Origin: Nonomuraea antri
GTDB lineage: Bacteria > Actinomycetota > Actinomycetes > Streptosporangiales > Streptosporangiaceae
Assembly (NCBI RefSeq): GCF_013283785.1
Contig: NZ_JABCPZ010000027.1
Location: forward strand, 1 to 64,000
Direction: 5' to 3'
Length of the DNA: 64,000 nucleotides
Shown: piece by piece, positions 15,633 through 23,707 of the stretch
Position numbering within the stretch: position 1 is the stretch's first letter
Layout: the number at the start of each line of letters is the position of its first letter
Translations under genes and position numbers: made by a program
Notes under the pieces: generated by a model
What the model was told of the DNA's origin: nothing
Database searches by the model: none
Seen by the model: the letters and a program-made list of their open reading frames with translations, nothing else

Positions 15633-16594
15633 TTGTCGGAGCTCGGCGAGCCGACGCGGATGACGTCGATGGGCCCGGTCGCGATGCCGTCGTCGGAGAC
15701 CAGCAGGGCCCGGTGGTCCTCGGACTCCACGGCGCCGTTCTCGCTCACGTCCGCCTTCTCGGGCTCGGGGTCCTCCTCCTGCTCGGAGTCCCCTTCCTCG
15801 GAGTCCTCCTCCTCGGACTCCTCCGACTCTTCGGACTCTTCGGGGTCGTCCTCGGGGTCGGCGCTGGTCACGGTGACCACGGAGGCGTCCGCGTCGGCCT
15901 CCGCCTCGGCCTCGTCACCGCCGCTCCCGAACCGCTCGAACCGCTCGAACAGACCGCGCCGCCTGGCCAGGTAGGCGATGCCGAACCCGAGCACGATCGT
16001 CAGGACGAGCCCGACCCCGGCCGCCTGCACCTTGCCCTCGATCTCGGCCTTGGGCGTGAGCGGCGGCACCACGTCCAGGATCGAGATGTGGGTGGACGTG
16101 GGCGCGCGCAACTGCCGCTGCCGCTCCACGAGCTCGGCGCTGATGCGCTGCCGGGCACGTTCCATAATCGATCGGGCGGTGGCCGCGGAGTCGCTGTCGA
16201 CCTTCACGTAGATGTACGGGCCGTTGCCGCTGATGCCGAGCAGGTCCGGGTTGGAGCGGCCGTCGTCGATGGTGACCTCGGTCGACCCGCCCTCGACCAC
16301 GCCGATGTCACGCTGCGCCTGCGGCCCGTTCACGGCCAGGATGAGCATGCCGGCCGTGGTGCGCAGGCCGTCGCTGAACTGCAGCAGCGGGTTGGTCAGG
16401 CCCACCGGGATGTCGGGGTCGGCGTTCAGCGTGCCGCCCGCTGCGGGCGTGGTGAGCAACATCGACGAGGTGATCACGTAGCGGGTGGGTGTGATCAGGA
16501 AGCCGGCCGTGGCGACGGCCAGCGCGAGCACGATCACCGGTGGTCCGATCAGTTTGCGCCGGGCAAGGTCGAGAATAGACCTCCAAAAATCCAC
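15629..16594 (-). CDS. Second Wzz/YveK-like chain-length protein with acidic tail
   Basis: A 321-residue paralogue of the protein at 13837-14640. It has a short cytoplasmic N-terminus starting VDFWRS, a first helix around residues 18-35, an extracytoplasmic domain, a second helix near residues 190-210 (VGLVLTIVLGFGIAYL) and a long cytoplasmic tail. The tail is strikingly acidic, with repeated EES/SEE units around residues 250-285. The GTG start has GGGGGACGGAAG upstream. Two copolymerases in one locus suggest two chain-length modes or a hetero-oligomer. No Walker-type tyrosine kinase partner is visible. Confidence 0.83.
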   Translation of the reverse strand: MDFWRSILDLARRKLIGPPVIVLALAVATAGFLITPTRYVITSSMLLTTPAAGGTLNADPDIPVGLTNPLLQFSDGLRTTAGMLILAVNGPQAQRDIGVVEGGSTEVTIDDGRSNPDLLGISGNGPYIYVKVDSDSAATARSIMERARQRISAELVERQRQLRAPTSTHISILDVVPPLTPKAEIEGKVQAAGVGLVLTIVLGFGIAYLARRRGLFERFERFGSGGDEAEAEADADASVVTVTSADPEDDPEESEESEESEEEDSEEGDSEQEEDPEPEKADVSENGAVESEDHRALLVSDDGIATGPIDVIRVGSPSSDN

Positions 16595-16669
16595 GTCTTC
16601 CGTCCCCCTCGACCGCGCGGCGCATTTTCGTCAGGGCTGCCAACCAGCCTCTGATAATCGGAAAAGTCC

Positions 16670-16699
16670 TACATGTCGTTACATACGCTTACGCATCGG
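16670..16699. repeat. Three direct 10-bp repeats upstream of the second wzz-like gene
   Basis: The units TACATGTCGT, TACATACGCT and TACGCATCGG follow one another without gaps, 76 bases before the start of the gene at 15629-16594. A 10-bp period puts the units on one face of the helix, as for response-regulator binding sites. The units are imperfect, so this is a suggestion only. Confidence 0.3.
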
Positions 16700-16719
16700 A
16701 AACGACCATCACCGCAAGG

Positions 16720-17586
16720 TCACCTATTCAGGGCCATCCGTAACAGCTTGCGGCTGCGGTGCCGTACGGTCCTGCGGTGCCTGGTGACGTACAGGCCGAG
16801 CACCGCGCGACGCGCCCGCCTGCGCTGCTCCGGAGTCAGCGGGAAATCGGACAGCCCGCGCAGGATCTCCCTGCACTCCACCAGCGTGGCGAACCTCGCG
16901 CCCCATGGCCCTATCCCAATCTTTCTGGCGACGGCGGACAGCGACTGGCTCTCCCATCCCCTGCCGCCCAGCACCTCGCCGATGTGGCCCCACGGGCCGG
17001 CCAGGGCCAGCTTGGCGGCGAGAATCTGGTCCTCGTGCAGCACCACCCGCCGGTCCATCGCCGCGGCCGGAGCGCGCCGCAGCAGCCCGTAGAGCGGGTC
17101 GATGACCAGGTGACTCTCGTTCAGCAGGCGCAGCAGCTCCGTGAAGCGCACGACCGGGTCGTCGGAGCGCAGCGCGTCGCCGTCGTAGCCGCCGCTCTGC
17201 CTGCCGCCGTCCGGTCCGGTGTACTCCATCTGGCTGGTGACCAGCACCAGCCGCTCGTCCTTCGCGAACGCCTCCAGGCAGCGCGAGGTGTAGGAGGGCA
17301 CCAGCCAGTTGTCGTCGCCGACCCAGCGGAAATACGTGCCCTTGGCGTGCCTGAGCGCGAAGGTGAAGTTGTCCACCAGGCCGATGTTCACCTCGTGACG
17401 GTGGTAGCGGATCCGGCCGTCGGCGGCGGCCAGCGAGCGCACCAGCTCCTCGGTGCCGTCCGTCGAGGCGTTGTCGCAGATCAGCAGCTCCAGCTCGGCG
17501 TGGTCCTGGGCGAGCACCGAGCGCACGGTCGGCTCCAGCCGCGCCGCGCCGTTGTAGACCGGCAGCCCGAAGGACACCAGCGTCAT
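16720..17586 (-). CDS. Family 2 glycosyltransferase
   Basis: A 288-residue GT2 enzyme with the N-terminal VSFGLPVYNG strand, ICDNASTDGT, and a YFRWVGDDNWLVP segment supplying the acidic metal-binding pair. The start is ATG 17586, which overlaps the flippase stop by 4 bases. It is the last gene of the coupled operon that begins with the methyltransferase at 24909. It probably transfers the modified sugar made by that operon, or a neighbouring residue, onto the lipid carrier. The C-terminus is very basic (RHRRTVRHRSRK), consistent with membrane association. Confidence 0.88.
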   Translation of the reverse strand: MTLVSFGLPVYNGAARLEPTVRSVLAQDHAELELLICDNASTDGTEELVRSLAAADGRIRYHRHEVNIGLVDNFTFALRHAKGTYFRWVGDDNWLVPSYTSRCLEAFAKDERLVLVTSQMEYTGPDGGRQSGGYDGDALRSDDPVVRFTELLRLLNESHLVIDPLYGLLRRAPAAAMDRRVVLHEDQILAAKLALAGPWGHIGEVLGGRGWESQSLSAVARKIGIGPWGARFATLVECREILRGLSDFPLTPEQRRRARRAVLGLYVTRHRRTVRHRSRKLLRMALNR

Positions 17587-19028
17587 GTCGAGACCTTCCT
17601 TCTGGTGAGCTGCTTGAGCACCGCGCCGGGCACCGCGAGCAGCGTGAAGACGAGCAGGCCCGTGCCGCCCACGACGACGAGTTCGAGCAGCGCGTCGCCC
17701 TCGAACACCCCGGTGAACAGCACCATGGTCACCCCCGCCGCCGCCGTGGCCACCGCGGGCCGTACCAGCCCGGGCAGCACCGGCCTCAGCCGTACGCCCT
17801 GCCTGCGCAGCAGCTGCACGCCCAGCGGGAGCGCGACGAACGCGGCCGCGGCGGCATTGCCGATGGCCGCGCCCCTGATGCCGTCCAGGTGTGCCCCGAC
17901 CAGCAGCGCGGGCAGCAGCGCGGCGGCCCAGCCGAGGTTGAGCCAGATCGTGGCCTTGGTCGCGCCCACCGAGATGAGGATGTCCACCGCCAGGAACGAG
18001 ATGATCATGCGGACCACCATCAGCACGGCCAGGAACCGCAGCACGCCGGCCGCCGGGTCCCACCGGGGCTCGTACAGGAACGCGACGAGCGGGTGCGCCA
18101 GCGTGGCCATGACCAGCGCCACCGGCATGACCACGGACACCAGCAGCGGGACCGAGCGCCGCACCCCCTCGGTCAGCGACGCGGCGTCCTCGGCCAGCCG
18201 CGAGAAGCTGGGCAGGGACACGTAACGCAGAGCGGTGCCGATCAGCCCGGGCACCCAGCTCGACACGTTGAAGGCGAGCAGGTAGTACCCGAGCTGCACC
18301 TCGCCGAGCACCGCGCCGACCACGATGAAGCTGGAGTTCATCAGCACGGCCTCAAGACCGAACCCGGCAGCCGACGGCAGCCCGAACCGCAGCAGCCGGC
18401 CCGCGACGCCCCGGTCCCAGCCGATCCTGAAGGGCACCTTGGCCAGCGCCAGCACGATCACCCCGGTGACGACGGCCGCCGCGACCTGCCCGCCGGCGAA
18501 GCTGTAGGCGCCCGCGCCGGCCGCCGCCAGCGAGATGGCCAGGGTCGCGTTGACGGCGAAGCCCGCCAGGTTGGCGATGGCCAGCTTGTCGTGCTCAAAC
18601 CTGCGCATCAGCGCCGCGCTGCGCACCGCGGTCACGGCCTCGACCAGGATGACCGCGGTGAGCAGCCGGACGACGCCCGTCGCGTGCACGCTGCCGGCCA
18701 GCGCGCAGAAGTACGGCGCGCCCACCCAGAAGATCGCGTACAGGCCGGTGGCGAAGCCGAAGGCGAGCACGGTCGCCGTCGCCGAGATCTCCTCCAGCCT
18801 GCCGCGCCACTGGATGACGGCGGCCATGACGCCCGCGTCCTTGACCACCATGACGAACTGCGTGGCCGCCAGGGCGACCGCGTACACGCCGAAGTCCTCG
18901 GCCCCGAGCAGGCGCGCGAGCACCAGGCTCATCACGAAGGAGGCCGCCTTGGTGACCGTGTTGCCCAGCAGACTCCATCGCAGCCCACGGCCCGCCTTGC
19001 GGCCGATGGATTCGACCTTGTCGTTCAT
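17583..19028 (-). CDS. Wzx/MOP-superfamily polysaccharide flippase
   Basis: A 481-residue integral membrane protein with 12 to 14 hydrophobic helices and the N-terminal signature of polysaccharide exporters (RWSLLGNTVTKAASFV, then LARLLGAEDFGVYA). It would flip the lipid-linked oligosaccharide across the cytoplasmic membrane for the polymerase encoded at 12497. The ATG at 19028 lies 10 bases after the stop of the Cys/His tandem protein, and its own stop overlaps the next glycosyltransferase, so it sits inside the modified-sugar operon. It is the only flippase candidate in the locus. Confidence 0.88.
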   Translation of the reverse strand: MNDKVESIGRKAGRGLRWSLLGNTVTKAASFVMSLVLARLLGAEDFGVYAVALAATQFVMVVKDAGVMAAVIQWRGRLEEISATATVLAFGFATGLYAIFWVGAPYFCALAGSVHATGVVRLLTAVILVEAVTAVRSAALMRRFEHDKLAIANLAGFAVNATLAISLAAAGAGAYSFAGGQVAAAVVTGVIVLALAKVPFRIGWDRGVAGRLLRFGLPSAAGFGLEAVLMNSSFIVVGAVLGEVQLGYYLLAFNVSSWVPGLIGTALRYVSLPSFSRLAEDAASLTEGVRRSVPLLVSVVMPVALVMATLAHPLVAFLYEPRWDPAAGVLRFLAVLMVVRMIISFLAVDILISVGATKATIWLNLGWAAALLPALLVGAHLDGIRGAAIGNAAAAAFVALPLGVQLLRRQGVRLRPVLPGLVRPAVATAAAGVTMVLFTGVFEGDALLELVVVGGTGLLVFTLLAVPGAVLKQLTRRKVST

Positions 19029-19038
19029 TCCTGCCTTT

Positions 19039-20004
19039 TCATCCAGTCCGCTCCAGCCAGATCTCTCTCCAGAACGGGACGAACTCGCGTGGACAGTTGA
19101 GGCTGTGCACCCCCGCGCAGACGACCTCCTCCAGCACGATGCAGGGGTTCTTCATGTGCAGCATCCGGCCCGTCTTCTCGTCGATGCACCTGTCCACCCG
19201 GGCCTGCACGCGGGCGGTGCTCCCGCAGTAGCGCGCCATCTCCTCCTCGAACCCCATGCCGCGGTTGAGCAGGTCGGCGTTGAGCGTGCCGAGGATCTCC
19301 TCTTTCGACTTGACCCGGACGAGCTCGCCCGGCTGCAGGTCGAGCGTCTGCGCCGGGGTCGGGCCGGTGACCCGGCCGACCAGGAAGCCCCACGGCCGCC
19401 CGCCCTTGAGCCACAGCCGCCTGGGCAGCACCCGCTTGGTCAGGTTCTGCAGCCGGTTGAACAGCCCGATCGCGATGCCCTGCGCGGTGCGTTTCACCCC
19501 GGCGTTGCCCGAGCGCACGTCCACGACGTACTGGTTGATGTTCTTGAAGGTCAGGCACGTCGGCGCGGCCCGCAGCAGCTCGGTGGCCTGGCAGGAGTAG
19601 CGGGTCTCGCCGCCGTCTCCCGGCGGCTTGCGCGTGTTGACCTGCAGCAGCGGCAGCAGCCCGGTGTCCGGCGCGGCGACGACCGGCTCGGCGCCGGGCG
19701 CGACGCGCTTGATCCAGGCTTCCTTCCAGTACAGCGAGCAGGCGGTCTGGCAACCGCCGTGCGCGGAACCGTCGCAGCGGACGCCCGTCAGGTGCACGGC
19801 GCGCTCCATCTTGCGCAGCCCGGTGCGCGTCTGGGTGTCGCACAGTTTGTGCGCCACTTTGTGCACCGTGAGCCGCCGGCCGCAGTAGGCCAGCATTTCC
19901 GGCATGAACGGCAGCCCGTCCAGCTCGCCGCGCTCGTCGAGCGTGGCGCGGATCTCAGCTTCCGTACGTACTTCCACCAGGTCTCCGACCCTGAAGTCCA
20001 TCAC
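19039..20004 (-). CDS. Uncharacterised protein with two Cys/His domains
   Basis: I do not recognise a named family. The 321-residue protein has no signal peptide. Residues 1 to about 105 and about 205 to 321 are diverged copies of one domain: each begins G(D/E)LVxV, has an EI..TL helix, a YCG, and then a C-x-G-x(1-2)-H-x(2-3)-C element (RCDGSAHGGC in copy 1, VCAGVHSLNC in copy 2), followed by WxExW-like residues (YWKEAW, FWREIW). The joining region has YSCQATELL. The repeated Cys/His pattern suggests metal binding, perhaps zinc or Fe-S. It overlaps the aminopeptidase gene by 4 bases and lies directly before the flippase. Start is GTG 20004 or the adjacent ATG 20001. Confidence 0.7.
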   Translation of the reverse strand: MMDFRVGDLVEVRTEAEIRATLDERGELDGLPFMPEMLAYCGRRLTVHKVAHKLCDTQTRTGLRKMERAVHLTGVRCDGSAHGGCQTACSLYWKEAWIKRVAPGAEPVVAAPDTGLLPLLQVNTRKPPGDGGETRYSCQATELLRAAPTCLTFKNINQYVVDVRSGNAGVKRTAQGIAIGLFNRLQNLTKRVLPRRLWLKGGRPWGFLVGRVTGPTPAQTLDLQPGELVRVKSKEEILGTLNADLLNRGMGFEEEMARYCGSTARVQARVDRCIDEKTGRMLHMKNPCIVLEEVVCAGVHSLNCPREFVPFWREIWLERTG

Positions 20005-21263
20005 GCCAACTCCTTCACCAGTCCGGCATCCTGCAGTGCCTTGGCCGCCTCCTCCACGGCCGTGAACGGGAGTTCCGCGCGCTGGGCGATGTCAAGCAGG
20101 CTGTGTTCTCCGTCGGACAGGTTCAACACCCATAACATCGCCATCTGCGCCTGTTTCGTGTCACTCCGCCCGCCGAGAGATCCGTACAGGCCGCGCCGGC
20201 CGAGTTGCGGTTCTCCGTAGGGGCTGAGGTTGAGCAAGGTGCGATCGCCCTCCAGCACCCGGGTGACCTGCCAGAGCGTCTCCAGGGTGTCGGCCAGGGC
20301 GGCCGATGTTACGAAGTCCGGGTTGTCCCCGGAGGTGTGATATTCCGGGTAACCGGCGTACGGCGTCCTGGTCAGGGAGCCGAACGGCAGGTTGAAGCCC
20401 GGTGAGCAGAACTGCCGCTCGTCGTAGCCGTACGGGGAGAACGGCATCAGGTCGTGCGGCCGGTCACGCAGCACGTGCGTGACCGCCCTGTCGATGTCGG
20501 CGTCGCCGCGCCGGCTCAGCTTGTACGTCAGCCGCCCGGGATCACCGGCGCAGGCCAGCGTGAGACCGTGCGCGATGTGGTGCACGCGTTCCCGGTTCAG
20601 CGCCAGCCAGGTGATCGCGCCGATCGTGCCCGGCATGAACAGGAACCGGTAGGTGTGCCTGGGCCGTTCGAGCCGGGCGGCCAGGCCCACCGCCACCGCG
20701 ATGCCGGCCAGGTTGTCGTTGGCCAGCGACGGGTGGCAGGTGTGGCAGGAGATGACCACCTCGTCCTGGGTCCGGCCAGGGACGACGTGCTCGGCGATGG
20801 TCAGCGAGCCGTCCTCGATCGTGGAGTCGATCAGCACCTCGTACGGGCCCTCGTCCAGCGCGTCGAGCGTGCTCTGGCGCAGGCAGAACCCCCAGGTCTC
20901 GGCGTAGTAGCTGGTCCGGTAGGGGATCAGGTCCGGCTGCTCGGGCAGCGTGTGCAGGTGCGGGCGCAGCTCGGCCAGCGAGTACGTCCCGGACACCGGC
21001 ACGCTGTAACCCACCACGTGCAGGTTCGACTCGCGGAAGTCGACCACCCGGCGCCCGGCGGCGTCCTTGATGTAGGCGTCGCGGATGTTCCACTCCCTGG
21101 GCACCGTCCAGTCGAGCACCTGGGTGCCGGTGGGCACCTCGGTGATCTCCAGCGGCAGGTGCTCGCCGATGACGCGCAGGGTCTCGCGCACGCCGTCGCC
21201 GGTGATGCTCCTGCAGATCGGGTACAGGCGTTCGACGAGGGCGTGCAGCTCCGGCCCGGTCAC
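20001..21263 (-). CDS. DUF4910/DUF2172 aminopeptidase-like zinc hydrolase with C-terminal winged helix
   Basis: A 420-residue protein of the aminopeptidase-like family with DUF2172 and DUF4910 domains. Candidate metal and catalytic residues are in SCHTCHPSLANDN (residues 172-184), YDERQFC (280-286) and YPEYHTSGDN (305-314), the layout of M28-like binuclear metallopeptidases. The last 80 residues look like a winged helix. There is no signal peptide, so it acts in the cytosol. Members recur in polysaccharide operons with cytidylyltransferases and C-methyltransferases, suggesting hydrolysis of an amide in a sugar precursor; the substrate is unknown. The GTG at 21263 overlaps the epimerase stop, and its own stop overlaps the next gene. 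Confidence 0.82.
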   Translation of the reverse strand: MTGPELHALVERLYPICRSITGDGVRETLRVIGEHLPLEITEVPTGTQVLDWTVPREWNIRDAYIKDAAGRRVVDFRESNLHVVGYSVPVSGTYSLAELRPHLHTLPEQPDLIPYRTSYYAETWGFCLRQSTLDALDEGPYEVLIDSTIEDGSLTIAEHVVPGRTQDEVVISCHTCHPSLANDNLAGIAVAVGLAARLERPRHTYRFLFMPGTIGAITWLALNRERVHHIAHGLTLACAGDPGRLTYKLSRRGDADIDRAVTHVLRDRPHDLMPFSPYGYDERQFCSPGFNLPFGSLTRTPYAGYPEYHTSGDNPDFVTSAALADTLETLWQVTRVLEGDRTLLNLSPYGEPQLGRRGLYGSLGGRSDTKQAQMAMLWVLNLSDGEHSLLDIAQRAELPFTAVEEAAKALQDAGLVKELA

Positions 21264-22279
21264 GGCCGCAGTTCTTCGCTGATCGTCCCCTCGCTCCTGC
21301 GGTCGGACAGGCGGGCCAGGCGGGTGAAGCGGCGCTCGAAGTCGTGCTGGGTCAGGCCGTGCGCGCGGTAGGCGTCGGCCAGCTCGGCCGCGCCCGCCTT
21401 CACCGTCCAGCGGGCCTCGTAGCCGGGCACCGCCTGGCGCAGGCGGGCGAAGTCCACCCGGTAGGAGCGGGGGTCGTTGCCGGCCTCGCCGGTGATCAGC
21501 AGCTCGGCGCCGGGCACCGCCTCGGCGACCTCGGCGGCGATCTCGGCCACGGTCACGTTGTTGTGCTCGGTGCCCACGTTGAACGCGCGCGCGTGCACGT
21601 CGTCGCGTGGGGCCTCCAGGACGCGCAGGAACGCCTCGGCGATGTCGAGCGCGTGCACCAGCGGCCGCCACGGCGTGCCGTCGGACATCACCAGGATCCG
21701 CCCGGTCAGCACGGCGTGGCCGACCAGGTTGTTCAGCACGATGTCGGCGCGCAGCCGGGGCGAGAAGCCGAAGGCGGTGGCGTTGCGCATGAAGACCGGG
21801 GTGAAGTCGTCGTCGGCCAGGTTCACCAGGTCGTCCTCGACGCGGACCTTCGACTCGGCGTACGGGGTGACGGGCTTGAGCGGCGCGTCCTCGTTGACCA
21901 GGTCGTCGCCGCCGGAGGCGCCGTAGACCGAGCAGGTGGAGGCGTAGACGAACCTGCGCACCCCAGCGTCCCTGGCCAGGCGGGCCAGCCGGACCGAGGC
22001 GTGGTGGTTGATGTCGTAGGTGAGCTCCGGCGCCAGCGAGCCGAGCGGGTCGTTCGACAGCGCGGCCAGGTGGGCCACCGCGTCGATGCCGCTCAGCAGG
22101 TCCGGGGTCACGTCCCGCAGGTCGACGGCGTGCCCGGGCGGGTCGCCTGGCGCCGGGCCGAGCACGCAATCGGCGAACAGACCGGAGTCGAGGCCGATCA
22201 CCTCGTGCCCCGCGGCGGACAGCACGGGTGCCATCACGCTGCCCAGGTAGCCCTGGTGCCCGGTCAGTAGGATCCGCAC
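21260..22279 (-). CDS. NAD-dependent nucleotide-sugar epimerase/dehydratase
   Basis: A 339-residue extended SDR with TGHQGYLGS at the cofactor site, ASTCSVYGAS carrying the catalytic Ser region and TPYAESKVR carrying YxxxK. The pattern is closest to UDP-glucose 4-epimerase-like enzymes that work on CDP- or dTDP-linked deoxysugars in such operons. It lacks the TGHTGFKG-type motif I associate with CDP-glucose 4,6-dehydratase. It probably acts as a 4-reductase or epimerase after the C-methylation step. It begins one base after the PIG-L gene stop and overlaps the aminopeptidase gene by 4 bases. Confidence 0.87.
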   Translation of the reverse strand: MRILLTGHQGYLGSVMAPVLSAAGHEVIGLDSGLFADCVLGPAPGDPPGHAVDLRDVTPDLLSGIDAVAHLAALSNDPLGSLAPELTYDINHHASVRLARLARDAGVRRFVYASTCSVYGASGGDDLVNEDAPLKPVTPYAESKVRVEDDLVNLADDDFTPVFMRNATAFGFSPRLRADIVLNNLVGHAVLTGRILVMSDGTPWRPLVHALDIAEAFLRVLEAPRDDVHARAFNVGTEHNNVTVAEIAAEVAEAVPGAELLITGEAGNDPRSYRVDFARLRQAVPGYEARWTVKAGAAELADAYRAHGLTQHDFERRFTRLARLSDRRSEGTISEELRP

Positions 22280-22280
22280 G

Positions 22281-22934
22281 TCATTCTCCAGAAAGATCGA
22301 TGGTCAGCTTGGTCGCATGGAAGGCCTCGGCGTAGCGGTGCCCGCACTCGATGCCGCGGATGCGGGCGAGCCCGAGGAAGGCCTCCCTGTCGTACCAGGG
22401 GCGGTGGCGCTGGGACGGGTAGTGCTCCTGCAGCAGCCGCACCTTGGTCTCGGCCGCCGTGTCGGAGAGCGGCTGGTAGACCGGGGGGCGGCCGAGATCG
22501 CCGTCCCACTTGACGATCTCGTAGCCGAGCGCGAGGTGGTCGCGGTAGACCGTGGGCACCAGCTCGGCCAGGCCGCGGTGGTCCTGGTGGGCGTCGCCGC
22601 GCCAGGGCGCGAGGATCAGGCCGGGGTCGGGCTGTGCGGCGCGCAGGTCCTCCAGGGCGTTCTTGGCCTCGTCCCAGTGCGCGGGCAGGCGGCCGTCGGG
22701 CAGCTTGAGCACGGTGATCCGCAGGTCGGCGCCGGGGCAGAAGGCCGCGAGCGCGGCGCGTTCCTCCTGCTCGCGCGCGCTGCCGCCGCCGGAGAGCACC
22801 AGCGCGTCGACGCGCAGCCCCGGCCGGGCCGCGCAGAGCGTGAGCAGGCTCCCGCCGGCGCCGATCGCCAGGTCGTCGCAGTGCGCGCCGAGCGCCACGA
22901 CGCCGCTCAGCCGGGCCGGCCGCAGGCCGATCAT
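22281..22934 (-). CDS. PIG-L family (LmbE-like) deacetylase
   Basis: A 217-residue zinc-dependent N-deacetylase. The metal-binding motif is AHCDD at residues 17-21, where most members have AHPDD, and the second motif is HQDH at 116-119. The family includes GlcNAc-PI deacetylase, mycothiol MshB and enzymes acting on sugar precursors. Within this operon it probably removes an acyl group from an amino sugar. The ATG at 22934 overlaps the cytidylyltransferase stop in an ATGA arrangement. The Pro to Cys change in the first motif places a Cys next to the zinc ligands and is unusual. Confidence 0.87.
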   Translation of the reverse strand: MIGLRPARLSGVVALGAHCDDLAIGAGGSLLTLCAARPGLRVDALVLSGGGSAREQEERAALAAFCPGADLRITVLKLPDGRLPAHWDEAKNALEDLRAAQPDPGLILAPWRGDAHQDHRGLAELVPTVYRDHLALGYEIVKWDGDLGRPPVYQPLSDTAAETKVRLLQEHYPSQRHRPWYDREAFLGLARIRGIECGHRYAEAFHATKLTIDLSGE

Positions 22935-23707
22935 GCTTCCCACAGCGCCCACGGGCGCTCGCCGCGCGCCCACGAGCGGTCCAGGTCCAGCCGCTGGTTG
23001 ACGGTGTCGCTGGGCCGCCAGTAACCCCGGTGCGGGTACGCCATCAGCCGCCCGCGCTTGGCCAGCTCCGCGCAGCCGTCGGCGACCAGGTCGCCGTTCT
23101 CCGGGATGTGCTCGAAGACCTCCTGGCGCAGCACGAAGAAGCCGCCGTTGACCCACAGCGGCATCTCGCTGACCGGCGTGATGCCGCCGACCAGGCCGGC
23201 TTCGCCGACGTCGATGACGTGGAAGGTGTTGGTCGGCGGGACGACCATCATCGAGGCGCCCGCGTCGGAGGCGGCGAAGCGGTCGATGATGTCGGGCAGC
23301 GGCGCGTCGGTGAGCACGTCGGCGTAGTTGGCCAGGAACATCTCCGCGCCGTCCAGGTGCGCGCGGACCCGGCGCAGCCGCTCGCCGATCGAGGAGTCGA
23401 GCCCGGTGTCGACCAGCGACACCGACCAGTCCGAGATGTCGGTGGACAGCAGCTCGACCTGGCCGCCGCGCAGCACGAAGTCGTTCGAGGCCGTCTCCTG
23501 GTAGGTCAGGAAGAAGTCCTTGATGTGCTGCGCCCCGTAGCCCAGGCACAGGATGAACTCCTTGTGACCGAAGTGCGCGTAGTACCGCATCACATGCCAG
23601 ACCAGCGGGCGCGGGCCGACGAACTGCATCGGCTTGGGCAGCTCGCCGCCGGGCAGATCGCTGCGCATCCTGGTGCCGCGGCCACCGCAGAACAGCACGA
23701 CCTTCAC
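22931..23707 (-). CDS. rfbF: Glucose-1-phosphate cytidylyltransferase
   Basis: A 258-residue nucleotidyltransferase with the N-terminal CGGRGTRMRSD pyrophosphorylase loop, ELPKPMQFVG with the substrate-binding Lys, and LANYADVLTD with the metal Asp. It activates a hexose 1-phosphate with CTP to the CDP-sugar, the first step toward 3,6-dideoxy or branched sugars. The family match to RfbF is strong. No obvious CDP-glucose 4,6-dehydratase gene is present in the window, so either the epimerase at 21260 fills a related role or the enzyme is encoded elsewhere. It is coupled to the methyltransferase upstream and the PIG-L gene downstream by 4-base overlaps. Confidence 0.9.
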   Translation of the reverse strand: MKVVLFCGGRGTRMRSDLPGGELPKPMQFVGPRPLVWHVMRYYAHFGHKEFILCLGYGAQHIKDFFLTYQETASNDFVLRGGQVELLSTDISDWSVSLVDTGLDSSIGERLRRVRAHLDGAEMFLANYADVLTDAPLPDIIDRFAASDAGASMMVVPPTNTFHVIDVGEAGLVGGITPVSEMPLWVNGGFFVLRQEVFEHIPENGDLVADGCAELAKRGRLMAYPHRGYWRPSDTVNQRLDLDRSWARGERPWALWEA

